Shown piece after piece: positions 1 to 5,568 of a stretch of DNA of 29,739 nucleotides. Made by a program: the position numbers and the translations under genes. The stretch comes from a virus. Numbering within the stretch: position 1 is the first letter of the stretch; the number at the start of each line of letters is the position of its first letter. The stretch covers positions 1 through 29,739 of IMG/VR virus record IMGVR_UViG_3300032093_007230. One strand, given 5' to 3'. Under the pieces are notes generated by a model. It was not told the origin of the DNA, ran no database searches, and saw only the letters and a program-made list of their open reading frames with translations.

Positions 1-161
1 GCGAGCGTCTCGCGATTGACCGAGAGATGGGATTCGAGCGAAGCGTAGGAGTTCCCGAAGTGAGGGTTCTTCTCGTCGAAGGGAGGGTTCTTGAGCCGTG
101 GAGAGACGGCGACGAATGCGGCCGCGAGGTTCGCAATCGAGCCGGACATAGTGACGGACAT
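1..161 (-). CDS. ERF-family single-strand annealing protein, N-terminal part (cut by window edge)
   Basis: Partial gene; only about the first 53 codons are inside the window and the rest lies beyond base 1. The start MSVTMSGSIANLAAAF, followed by NPPFDEKNPHFGNSYASLES, matches the opening of phage ERF recombinases, in which a helix of the ELAxALxxA type is followed by KNPxFxSKYAxLE. These proteins anneal single strands during phage recombination. I chose the ATG at 161 because it follows an AACCC-repeat leader (169-186) and lies directly after the stop of the upstream gene (165-163). An in-frame ATG at 194 would place the repeat inside the protein. The nearby nuclease and RusA genes fit a recombination module. 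The family call is fairly secure although only the N-terminus is seen. Confidence 0.72.
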   Translation of the reverse strand, partial: MSVTMSGSIANLAAAFVAVSPRLKNPPFDEKNPHFGNSYASLESHLSVNRETL

Positions 162-162
162 A

Positions 163-447
163 TTATTCGGGTTGGGTTGGGTTGGGTTGTTCATCTTGGG
201 TGTTGGGTTGGGTTGGTAAATAGTGACGATGTTCGGGAAGGTTTATCCGGTGAGGGTTGTAGTCGGCGAGCGCGTTCCTAGTGTTATTCACAAGCCGGGA
301 GAGAGCGTCAACAGCCGAAACGAGTTTAGCCGGGTTTGAGGATAAGTCGGAAAGTTTCCCCGCGTCGAAGAGAACCCTCGCGATATGATGCTCGAGGTAT
401 TCGACCCGGAGACGGAGGAGCGCGGTCTCGTCTAGTTCTTCGTTCAT
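163..447 (-). CDS. Small hypothetical protein with Pro/Gln-rich tail
   Basis: A 94-residue protein that I do not recognise. The first 60 residues are charged and helical (MNEELDETALLRLRVEYLEHH) with leucine spacing that suggests a short coiled coil. The last 25 or so residues are rich in Pro, Asn, Thr and Gln and are encoded by the AACCC repeat that also serves as leader of the next gene, so this tail may be a by-product of a regulatory sequence. The start overlaps the stop of the upstream nuclease gene in an ATGA junction (447-444), which implies translational coupling. Likely part of the recombination operon; role unknown. Confidence 0.6.
   Translation of the reverse strand: MNEELDETALLRLRVEYLEHHIARVLFDAGKLSDLSSNPAKLVSAVDALSRLVNNTRNALADYNPHRINLPEHRHYLPTQPNTQDEQPNPTQPE
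169..186 (-). promoter_or_regulatory. AACCC-repeat leader of the ERF gene
   Basis: Four GGG runs separated by TT on the plus strand (169-171, 174-176, 179-181, 184-186) read as tandem AACCC in the mRNA just before the ERF start. The same repeat lies before many other starts in this window. It also forms the last codons of the upstream gene (Pro, Thr, Gln and Asn rich). A second cluster of the repeat lies at 198-215. Confidence 0.55.
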
Positions 448-905
448 ATTTTGAAGGGGTTAGATTCGCTAGGGTGACGGAACGCGGCTCGGGGAATATG
501 CGCGACGACTGTCGCGTCGGCCGGGTCTCCCCGGTCGGCTCGACCGCCTATCCGGAAGTTTGGGACAACCTCAGCCCGGCTCGAGACCTCGAGGAACCTT
601 GCTCCGTCGGTAAAGCCGAAGAGGAGGATAGCGGGAAGCCCGGTAGCCGCGTTCAACTCTCGGAGACCCTGCCATTTGTCCAAGCCGACGAAGTAGGTCT
701 CGAAGGCTCCGGAGTGATACTCGCGGGACTTAACCTCTAGGAATCCGGCGACCTCGGTTCCGATGATGGGGACGAGAGCGAAGTCATAGGGGGCGAAGGG
801 GGGCATCTCGAAGGGCTGTCCGAGTCCCCATTGCTCAGCCGTCTTATCGGCGAGCCGGCGAGCCCGGTATCGGTCGCGCTCCGTCTCGTAGGTAGGCCGG
901 CTCAT
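444..905 (-). CDS. PD-(D/E)XK-type nuclease-like protein
   Basis: A 153-residue protein. Residues 40-62 (YDFALVP, then GFLEVKSR) show the Asp, then Glu-x-Lys pattern of the PD-(D/E)XK nuclease core: D41 and E57-V58-K59. The strand-like stretches around them and the following helix with LDKWQGLREL fit phage VRR-NUC or RecB-like single-domain nucleases, which cut branched or double-stranded DNA. It lies one gene upstream of the ERF annealing protein, so a recombination exonuclease partner role is reasonable, as with lambda exo and bet. The start overlaps the upstream stop (ATGA at 905-902). The fold call is moderate; the substrate is not known. Confidence 0.55.
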   Translation of the reverse strand: MSRPTYETERDRYRARRLADKTAEQWGLGQPFEMPPFAPYDFALVPIIGTEVAGFLEVKSREYHSGAFETYFVGLDKWQGLRELNAATGLPAILLFGFTDGARFLEVSSRAEVVPNFRIGGRADRGDPADATVVAHIPRAAFRHPSESNPFKI

Positions 906-1261
906 CGGATGCGGTCGAACTCCCTATCGGCCATCCTAGCGATTCTCTCGAGCGTCTCGACGAGAGCCGAGACATCCCCGGTCGCGCCGTGTCGGGCGAC
1001 ACCGGCTCGGGCGACCGCGACGATGTCGACGAGGGCTCGCTCAGTATCCGTCCGGGGTTCCTTATGCGGCTCGACCTCGGTCAAGAACTTGGGAGGCCGG
1101 CCGTAGCCGCTCCATCGGAAGGAGAGACCCTGCCGGTTAGCCGCATTCAACATTGCCCGGATGGAGTGTCCGAACTTATAGGCGGCTTCCTTCGAGGTTA
1201 GTCCCTCGGCTATCGCGAGACGAGCCGCGTCCCGGGAGCGAATGCGGTTAAGGTCGCTCAC
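902..1261 (-). CDS. Helix-turn-helix-type small DNA-binding protein (putative)
   Basis: A 119-residue protein read from a GTG at 1261 that overlaps the stop of the upstream gene in a GTGA junction. A purine-rich AAGGGGGT sits just upstream and serves as ribosome binding site. Residues 13-45 (ARLAIAEGLTSKEAAYKFG, then a second helix) have the spacing of a helix-turn-helix. The following SGYGRPPKF looks like a basic AT-hook-like arm. The C-terminal half is helical and charged. I infer DNA binding, possibly regulatory; the target is unknown. A longer reading that starts at a TTG at 1288 exists but would overlap the neighbour by 31 bases. Confidence 0.55.
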   Translation of the reverse strand: MSDLNRIRSRDAARLAIAEGLTSKEAAYKFGHSIRAMLNAANRQGLSFRWSGYGRPPKFLTEVEPHKEPRTDTERALVDIVAVARAGVARHGATGDVSALVETLERIARMADREFDRIR

Positions 1262-1860
1262 GGCTGAACCCCCTTGGCGGCTCGCCAATCGGCGATGTAT
1301 TGGTTGTTGATGTCCTCTTTTTCAAGTCCGGGAAGTTCCATAAGAATAACACGGAACAACTCATTTTCCATCGCATCACCAGCCTTGCGGAGCCGCTCGT
1401 TCTCGGCTTGGAGGATTATGCCATTGTTTTCAAAAACATTTGCCGCCATCTGCTGGTCAATCGCTTGTTCGTAAAGTCTGTCGCACTCCTTGTGATAACC
1501 AATCAACTCATCCTTCAAACGCTCGTTCTCGGCTTGGAGGGCGGCGAGGTGGTTTGGCTCAACAAGAGTCCAGCCAGCCTCACCTTGAAAAACCCGCCTG
1601 TATTTCTCGTTCTCGGCTTGGAGGGCGGCAACCTTGTCCTCAAGTTCAAGGCTCTTGCCGACATACTTGTTCACGCCCTCGCCTGTCGCCTTCCAGTATT
1701 TGCGGAGCCGCTCGTTCTCGGCTTGGAGGGCGGCGTAGTCGGCGTGCTTAACATACATACCGTGTTCCGTTTCGTAGACCCAAGGGCGTGTTTCGTGAAA
1801 ACCTGTTGTCGGACAACTTTCAACAGTCATACCAAAATCGTATCGCTTGGGCTGGCTCAC
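1258..1860 (-). CDS. Coiled-coil protein with LQAENERLR repeats
   Basis: A 200-residue protein from a GTG at 1860 (GTGA overlap with the upstream stop, AAGGGGGT upstream). It carries four copies of LQAENERLR-type leucine-zipper units, each encoded by an almost identical 19-bp DNA repeat (1396, 1522, 1606, 1711). The copies are 42, 28 and 35 codons apart, all multiples of seven, so heptad phase is kept. It ends in AAKGVQP like its two paralogues upstream. Codon and base use differ from the rest: it lacks CTAG and has motifs such as CTGG that are rare elsewhere. This suggests recent acquisition. Function unknown; probably an oligomerising scaffold. Confidence 0.65.
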   Translation of the reverse strand: MSQPKRYDFGMTVESCPTTGFHETRPWVYETEHGMYVKHADYAALQAENERLRKYWKATGEGVNKYVGKSLELEDKVAALQAENEKYRRVFQGEAGWTLVEPNHLAALQAENERLKDELIGYHKECDRLYEQAIDQQMAANVFENNGIILQAENERLRKAGDAMENELFRVILMELPGLEKEDINNQYIADWRAAKGVQP

Positions 1861-2219
1861 GGTTGCACCCCCTTGGCGGCGAGCCACGCCTTCATCGCTT
1901 TCTCAACTTGGTTTTGGGTGTAAGGATAGCCGTTGAAGTTTGCTTCGTGGGCAAGGTGCATCGCATCCCCCGCCTTGCGGAGACGCTCGTTCTCGGCTTG
2001 GAGGGCGGCAACCTGTTCCTTTAGACGATGGTTCTCAATCACCTTTTCAGCCGTGAAATTGTGATGGTCGCTCCCAAGGCTCACGGCTGCACCCCCTTGG
2101 CGGCGAGCCAATCAAATACTTGCCGAGGATAATCCTGTTTATCAGCAATGCTGTATCCTTTGATGTAATCAGCCATCGCATCCCCCGCCTTTCGGAGCCG
2201 CTCGTTCTCGGCTTGGAGG
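1396..2219 (-). repeat. Six copies of a 19-bp in-frame repeat encoding LQAENE
   Basis: The 19-mer ctcgttctcggcttggagg occurs at 1396, 1522, 1606, 1711, 1986 and 2201 (plus-strand coordinates), nearly always unchanged at the nucleotide level. All copies encode the same zipper peptide on the minus strand. Near-identity of DNA suggests recent amplification or gene conversion. Confidence 0.8.
1857..2084 (-). CDS. Short coiled-coil paralogue (LQAENERLRKAGDAM protein)
   Basis: A 75-residue protein starting at GTG 2084, overlapping the stop of the upstream paralogue (GTGA). One LQAENERLRKAGDAM unit sits in the middle and the C-terminus reads WLAAKGVQP, the same as the upstream paralogue. Function unknown. 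Together with 1258-1860 and 2081-2323 it forms a tandem family made by duplication of a gene-sized unit, including the junction that holds the ribosome binding site and start. An alternative TTG start at 2111 would extend into the neighbour and is less likely. Confidence 0.6.
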   Translation of the reverse strand: MSLGSDHHNFTAEKVIENHRLKEQVAALQAENERLRKAGDAMHLAHEANFNGYPYTQNQVEKAMKAWLAAKGVQP

Positions 2220-2323
2220 GCGGCGAAATCAAAGTAGCGGATAAAATCTCCATTCGGATTTTCTATTAAATCGAAATCATTCTCCGCATTAACAATCAAA
2301 GCAAATCGCTTTGGTTCACTCAT
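2081..2323 (-). CDS. Short coiled-coil paralogue (LQAENERLRKAGDAM protein)
   Basis: An 80-residue protein. The ATG at 2323 overlaps the stop of the transglycosylase gene (ATGA) and has GGGAGGG eight bases upstream. The N-terminus MSEPKRFALIVNAEND is variable among the three paralogues, the centre carries ALQAENERLRKAGDAM, and the end is WLAAKGVQP. This pattern of variable head, zipper and fixed tail suggests heads are exchanged on a constant oligomerisation module. Function unknown. A longer frame reaching 2452 has no ribosome binding site and overlaps the upstream gene, so I rejected it. Confidence 0.62.
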   Translation of the reverse strand: MSEPKRFALIVNAENDFDLIENPNGDFIRYFDFAALQAENERLRKAGDAMADYIKGYSIADKQDYPRQVFDWLAAKGVQP

Positions 2324-2781
2324 CGGAAGACCCTCCCTTCGCCAAGATGGAGACGGAGACGCTCGAGTCCTCGTCGGGTAGATGCCGGAGCCCGGTCGGA
2401 CTTGAAACCGATTCGGCGAGCCCCGGTAAATCCTAGGTTCCAAGCAAGCCAAGCCGTCTCGACATTGACCTCGACCCCTTCGTCGCGGAGCCGCGAGAAA
2501 AGAATCCGGAGATAAGTCTCCGCGTAAATCCGGGAGATGTCGGGGTCGAGCGCGAGCCGGTGAGGATGCTTCGGGAGTCCGTAGTAACCCCGGACTCGGT
2601 TAACATCCTCCCAAGCCGGAGAGGTCATTTGGAAGAGACCGAGGTCTCCGGACTTCCCCCGGGCTGAGGGGTTGTTTCGGCTCTCGGTTACAGCGAGCGC
2701 GTGAAGGAACTCGGGAGCCGGCTCCGCGAATGCCATTCCGCATATTAGGGAGACGGTTAGGGCTAGGGTTGCGTTTTTCAT
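2320..2781 (-). CDS. Secreted lytic transglycosylase (SLT-like domain)
   Basis: A 153-residue protein with a signal peptide (residues 1-19, MKNATLALTV to MAFA). The mature part opens with the SLT/lysozyme-like core: VTESRNNPSA with E33 as the presumed catalytic acid, then SGDLGLFQMTSPAW (44-57), and an AWLAWNLG motif near residue 110. These enzymes cleave the MurNAc-GlcNAc bond of peptidoglycan in the periplasm. It sits inside the replication operon, not in the lysis region at 6.4-8.4 kb. It could be the endolysin exported by the Sec system, or an enzyme that helps particle entry or exit. The start overlaps the upstream stop (ATGA). Confidence 0.78.
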   Translation of the reverse strand: MKNATLALTVSLICGMAFAEPAPEFLHALAVTESRNNPSARGKSGDLGLFQMTSPAWEDVNRVRGYYGLPKHPHRLALDPDISRIYAETYLRILFSRLRDEGVEVNVETAWLAWNLGFTGARRIGFKSDRAPASTRRGLERLRLHLGEGRVFR

Positions 2782-3050
2782 CGGGAAGGTTCGGCCGGGG
2801 TAGAGGAGCGAATCTCCTCGAGGATGAGTTGGAGCATTGCGTCCCGGGCGGCGTGAATATGCTTACACCGGGTCGAGTTGCCCGGGCTCGCGCCCTTGCG
2901 AAGCATCGGCTCCCGGCGAACCGTGAAGTCGGGACAATCGCAACGGCCGTTTAGCCGGTAGGCGAGGAGGTCGACGAGGTGAACCTCGCCGGCTCGAGAC
3001 CGGGAGGGGACTAGGTATCGTCCCGGGGAGTCGTAAGGCTTGGGGCTCAT
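2778..3050 (-). CDS. SWIM-type zinc-finger protein
   Basis: A 90-residue protein. Residues 37-39 (CDC), then C62-K-H64 after a 22-residue insertion, give the CxC-xn-CxH pattern of SWIM zinc domains, which bind DNA or proteins. The N-terminal YLVPSRSRAGEVHLVDL is the short beta segment that usually precedes the motif. ATGA overlaps join it to the DnaC-like gene upstream and to the transglycosylase downstream. The role in replication is inferred from position only. Confidence 0.62.
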   Translation of the reverse strand: MSPKPYDSPGRYLVPSRSRAGEVHLVDLLAYRLNGRCDCPDFTVRREPMLRKGASPGNSTRCKHIHAARDAMLQLILEEIRSSTPAEPSR

Positions 3051-3748
3051 CGTGAGGGGGCGAAGACAGTAACGAAGAACTCCCGGAGCCGGGCGACTAG
3101 CGCGGCCGCGAGTTCCGCGTCGGAGTGAGAGAGCCTAGCCTCGAGCGCGTCTCCGTTAAGGTTCGTCGTTATGACAGTCGGGCGGCGGTTGCTCGTCCGG
3201 TCGTCGATGAGGGCGAAGAGGTCGGAGGCTATCCGGTCGGTTAGTTTCTCCTTACCGAAGTCGTCGAGGATGAGGAGGGGAGCCCGGCAAAGTCCGTCGA
3301 GGACTTCATCGTGCCTTTTGTCGCGGAAGGACTTCATAATCGCGGCCTCGAATGTCCGCATCGAATGGAAGACCGGGGACTTCCCGGTCGCCTCGGCGAA
3401 CTTCCGGGCGAGAAGGAACGAAGCCCGGCTCTTCCCGGTTCTCGTCGCGCCGAAGATGATAACCGAGCGACGCTCGCTAGGGTTCCAAGCCTCGACAGCC
3501 TCGACGAGTTGGAAGGGAAGAAGTTTCGCGTCGGTCTCCCGGATGACCTCGGGGAAGGAATCGAGAGAGGCGACGGCCTCGACCTTCTCCTCGGCTCGAC
3601 CGGAGAGACGGAGCCGGACTGCCTCCTCCCGGTTTAGTCTCTCGCGTTTGCATATCCCGCATTCGCTCCCGACCGGATACTCCCGGCCGTGTTGATGGCA
3701 TCGGAGCGTCCCTTCGCTCGCGTGTTCCTTCTCGAGTTGCTCGTTCAT
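3047..3748 (-). CDS. DnaC-like replicative helicase loader (AAA+ ATPase)
   Basis: A 233-residue protein with Walker A GATRTGKS (100-107), Walker B LLILDDFG (158-165), and a sensor-1-like TVITTN (191-196). This is the layout of DnaC/IstB-type AAA+ loaders, which place the replicative helicase on origin DNA. The N-terminus has a Cys/His set (C17, H20, C30, C33) that may bind zinc and contact the helicase. The gene follows the initiator gene that holds the iteron cluster, as lambda P follows O. The start ATG at 3748 lies 13 bases after the initiator stop. Confidence 0.82.
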   Translation of the reverse strand: MNEQLEKEHASEGTLRCHQHGREYPVGSECGICKRERLNREEAVRLRLSGRAEEKVEAVASLDSFPEVIRETDAKLLPFQLVEAVEAWNPSERRSVIIFGATRTGKSRASFLLARKFAEATGKSPVFHSMRTFEAAIMKSFRDKRHDEVLDGLCRAPLLILDDFGKEKLTDRIASDLFALIDDRTSNRRPTVITTNLNGDALEARLSHSDAELAAALVARLREFFVTVFAPSR

Positions 3749-3761
3749 CGGTTACGAGTGT

Positions 3762-4274
3762 TTAAAATCCCCCCTTGTAATCAATCCTCTTTTTCCCCGG
3801 TCGCTTCGATGAGGGAGAGGGGTTAGGGGTAAGGGAGTTATCTTCTTTTCTATCCCCTTTTATATATGGGTGAACTCGAGTTCGTCCCCCCCGCGAACTC
3901 GAGTTCGTCCCCCCGCGAACCGGAGTTCGTCCCCCCTCGCCGTGATAGGCGACCGAGTTCTCCATCGTCGACCGGGTAGCGATGAACCTCCGGCCTCCCT
4001 CGAGTTCCGTAGTCCAAAGGTAGCCGAGCGACTTAAGCCGGGCTAGGGACTTTTGAATACCCCGAGGAGTAAGACGGAGAACTTTCGAGAGGTAGAGGTT
4101 GGAGCCGAAGAAGCCGCGCTCGCTCCTCGCCATTCCGTCGACGAGTCCGAAGAGGATTCGGTCGGTAGGCGAGAGCCTCGCGTCCTCGAGGACGAATCGC
4201 GGGACGAAGATTCCGGAAAACCTAGGCTCGCCGCAATCGGTAAAGCCGGGCTCGGGTTGGGTAGTGTTGTTCAT
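3762..4274 (-). CDS. Lambda-O-like replication initiator, winged-helix type
   Basis: A 170-residue protein. Residues 20-95 (FVPRFVLEDARLSPTDRILFGL, then LYLSKVLRLTPRGIQKSLARLKSLGYL) form the winged helix-turn-helix typical of phage replication initiators of the O/DnaD kind. The second half is a low-complexity linker with Gly, Arg, Ser and Thr, ending in a basic tail (KRPGKKRIDYKGGF). The linker is encoded by the iteron repeats described at 3872-3928, which are read in more than one frame, so their sequence is kept for DNA reasons. Its position just upstream of the DnaC-like loader supports the role. The start ATG 4274 follows an AACCC leader. Confidence 0.72.
   Translation of the reverse strand: MNNTTQPEPGFTDCGEPRFSGIFVPRFVLEDARLSPTDRILFGLVDGMARSERGFFGSNLYLSKVLRLTPRGIQKSLARLKSLGYLWTTELEGGRRFIATRSTMENSVAYHGEGGRTPVRGGTNSSSRGGRTRVHPYIKGDRKEDNSLTPNPSPSSKRPGKKRIDYKGGF
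3765..3940 (-). other. Candidate replication origin: three iterons plus AT-rich stretch
   Basis: Three copies of GAACTCGAGTTC or GAACCGGAGTTC followed by GTCCCCCC start at 3872, 3895 and 3917, with spacings of 23 and 22 bp (about two helical turns). The 12-bp cores are palindromic or nearly so. Next to them, at about 3765-3871, lies the most AT-rich stretch of the area (TTTTATATATG and TTATCTTCTTTTC), a likely unwinding element. The arrangement inside the initiator gene matches lambda ori within O. Confidence 0.62.
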
Positions 4275-4275
4275 C

Positions 4276-4294
4276 GGTTGGGTTCGGTTGGGTT
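4276..4294 (-). promoter_or_regulatory. AACCC-repeat leader of the initiator gene
   Basis: In the mRNA two or three AACCC-type units precede the CCGATG start of the initiator. There is no Shine-Dalgarno sequence. The leader overlaps the stop codon of the upstream gene (4295-4293). Confidence 0.5.
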
Positions 4295-4538
4295 ACTTGG
4301 GTGAGATGATGTCACGGACGGCTTCGAGTTCCTTTCGCCGGGCGAGGATAGCCGACGCGCCGGCGAGGAAGACCTTCCGGATAGCGACGGCTCGAGAGGA
4401 GCCGAGGAGCGAGCGAATCTCCTCGAGCGTCTCGAGTTCCTCGAGCCGGAGCCGGACGCTCGTTTGAAACTCGCGGGAGGCGGGGAGGGTTTGCCCGGTC
4501 TCGTCGGAGACGGCGGGAGGGATTGGGTTGTCTTTCAT
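4293..4538 (-). CDS. Small hypothetical helical protein
   Basis: An 81-residue protein, not recognised. After a Pro-rich opening it has a segment REFQTSVRLRLEELETLEEIRSLLG then SRAVAIRKVFLAGASAILARR, which resembles a beta strand followed by two helices as in ribbon-helix-helix or Arc-like DNA binders. That resemblance is weak. It lies between the RusA resolvase and the initiator. The start ATG 4538 is preceded by an AACCC-type leader (4543-4556) and no Shine-Dalgarno. Confidence 0.6.
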   Translation of the reverse strand: MKDNPIPPAVSDETGQTLPASREFQTSVRLRLEELETLEEIRSLLGSSRAVAIRKVFLAGASAILARRKELEAVRDIISPK

Positions 4539-4542
4539 TTTA

Positions 4543-4556
4543 TGGGTTGGGTTTGG
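4543..4556 (-). promoter_or_regulatory. AACCC-repeat leader
   Basis: The plus-strand run gggttgggtttgg gives AAACCCAACCC in the mRNA four bases upstream of the ATG at 4538. No Shine-Dalgarno site is present. Confidence 0.5.
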
Positions 4557-5075
4557 TTAAGACTGTTTTACGATTGGGTCGATTTTGGTTAAAGGTAACT
4601 CGTCGGACTCGACGAGGACGCGGAGCCCGGGGGACGGAGAGTTGAACTTCCGGAGGACTAGAGTCGAGACTAAGTTATCGTCGGCGATAACCCCGGCGCG
4701 GACGACCGCGTCGAGCGTCGACTTCGCTAGGTTGTCGAGGTCGGGTCGGCGAGTCCGGAGGACGACTAGGGAGGTCTCGGACTTCCGGGCTCCGGAGGGG
4801 TGCGGGAAGGAGAACTCTAGGGTCACGCGGACAGGCTCCTCGGAGCCGGGCTTAGGGTCGCCCCCTAGCCCTACCCTACCCCTAGGGGTCGGAGAGCCTA
4901 GGACAGCCCTTCTCGCCATCCTTTCGAGCCTTCCTAGGAAGTCCTCGGTCGGCTTATGCTTAATCTTCCCGAGGAAGACCCGGCCGGCTCGGGACTTGAA
5001 GACCCTAAGCCGGGCTTGCGCCGTCCGGGGGGGCTCCCCCTCGACGAAGATATCGAGCAAGGTTCGCCGGCTCAT
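4557..5075 (-). CDS. rusA: RusA-like Holliday junction resolvase
   Basis: A 172-residue protein with the RusA signature RRPDLDNLAKSTLDAVVRAG (109-128) followed by ADDNLVSTLVLRK (131-143). The acidic residues D112, D114, D122 and D132/D133, with K118, match the metal-binding and catalytic set of the family, which cuts four-way junctions as a dimer. A linker of about 25 residues between 55 and 80, with a repeated PxPRGxxGLGGD character, is longer than usual. The start overlaps the stop of the upstream gene (ATGA at 5075-5072). It likely resolves branched replication or recombination products before packaging. Confidence 0.85.
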   Translation of the reverse strand: MSRRTLLDIFVEGEPPRTAQARLRVFKSRAGRVFLGKIKHKPTEDFLGRLERMARRAVLGSPTPRGRVGLGGDPKPGSEEPVRVTLEFSFPHPSGARKSETSLVVLRTRRPDLDNLAKSTLDAVVRAGVIADDNLVSTLVLRKFNSPSPGLRVLVESDELPLTKIDPIVKQS

Positions 5076-5416
5076 CGGGCGAGGATGGCGGCGACCTTGC
5101 CTCCGAATATAGACCGGGCTTGCGTCGGCTCGTCGAGGACGAGGAACCGGAGGTCGGGGAATGCGTCCTCGCTCCCCGGGAGGGTAGTTAGTATCTCCCC
5201 GGATAGCGTGTCAAAGAACACCGGGGAGACGGCGACCCGATGCCAAACCTCCCGGAGCCCGGAGAGGTCGACCTCCGGGAGAGGCTCGCCGGCTCGCTCG
5301 GAGTAGAGGCAAACGAGCGCGGTCTCGACGAGGGCTAGTTCCTCGACCGACCGGGAGCCGTAGAACCGGAAGAGCGCGGAGGCGATGGGTCGCCCGGTAG
5401 GTAGGCCGGTCTTCAT
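5072..5416 (-). CDS. Hypothetical protein
   Basis: A 114-residue protein that I do not recognise. It is mostly helical, with SVEELALVETALVCLYSERAGEPLPEVDLSGLREVW as the central part and a C-terminal LRFLVLDEPTQARSIFGGKVAAIL. No nucleotide-binding or metal motif is visible. The ATG at 5416 overlaps the stop of the small membrane protein upstream (ATGA), and its own end overlaps the rusA start. A longer frame to 5464 would run through the upstream gene and was not used. Confidence 0.55.
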   Translation of the reverse strand: MKTGLPTGRPIASALFRFYGSRSVEELALVETALVCLYSERAGEPLPEVDLSGLREVWHRVAVSPVFFDTLSGEILTTLPGSEDAFPDLRFLVLDEPTQARSIFGGKVAAILAR

Positions 5417-5538
5417 TTGCGGCCGAGCCCCATAAGGGCGGCGAGGATGAAAGCCCCGAGGCAAAGCCCGAGGGAGACGAGGAAGGTCTCGCTCGAGGAG
5501 AGTGAGGAGCCGGGCTCGACGAATAGGAGGAGGTTCAT
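5413..5538 (-). CDS. Small single-pass membrane protein
   Basis: A 41-residue protein, MNLLLFVEPGSSL at its start and one hydrophobic helix (about residues 18-37, TFLVSLGLCLGAFILAALMG) ending in a short basic tail (GLGRK). This suggests an N-out, single-pass inner membrane protein. It has an AACCC-type leader at 5543-5553 and an ATGA overlap with the gene downstream. Role unknown. Confidence 0.6.
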   Translation of the reverse strand: MNLLLFVEPGSSLSSSETFLVSLGLCLGAFILAALMGLGRK

Positions 5539-5542
5539 TCTA

Positions 5543-5554
5543 GGGGTTGGGTTA
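5543..5554 (-). promoter_or_regulatory. AACCC-type leader of small membrane gene
   Basis: The plus-strand ggggttgggtta gives TAACCCAACCCC in the mRNA shortly before the ATG at 5538. It belongs to the same class as the other pentamer leaders. No Shine-Dalgarno site is seen. Confidence 0.45.
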
Positions 5555-5568
5555 GAAGGTTTTTGGGA

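Noticed and set aside
169-215. TTGGG repeats resembling telomere sequence or a genome end
   Set aside because: The same repeat lies at many internal gene starts, always just upstream of an ATG on the minus strand, so it is a leader element and not a terminus.
1396-2219. Six near-identical 19-bp repeats resembling a CRISPR array
   Set aside because: Spacing is irregular (84 to 275 bp), every copy is in frame within coiled-coil genes, and the three spacings inside the largest gene follow heptad phase. No leader or spacer-like unique units of constant size.
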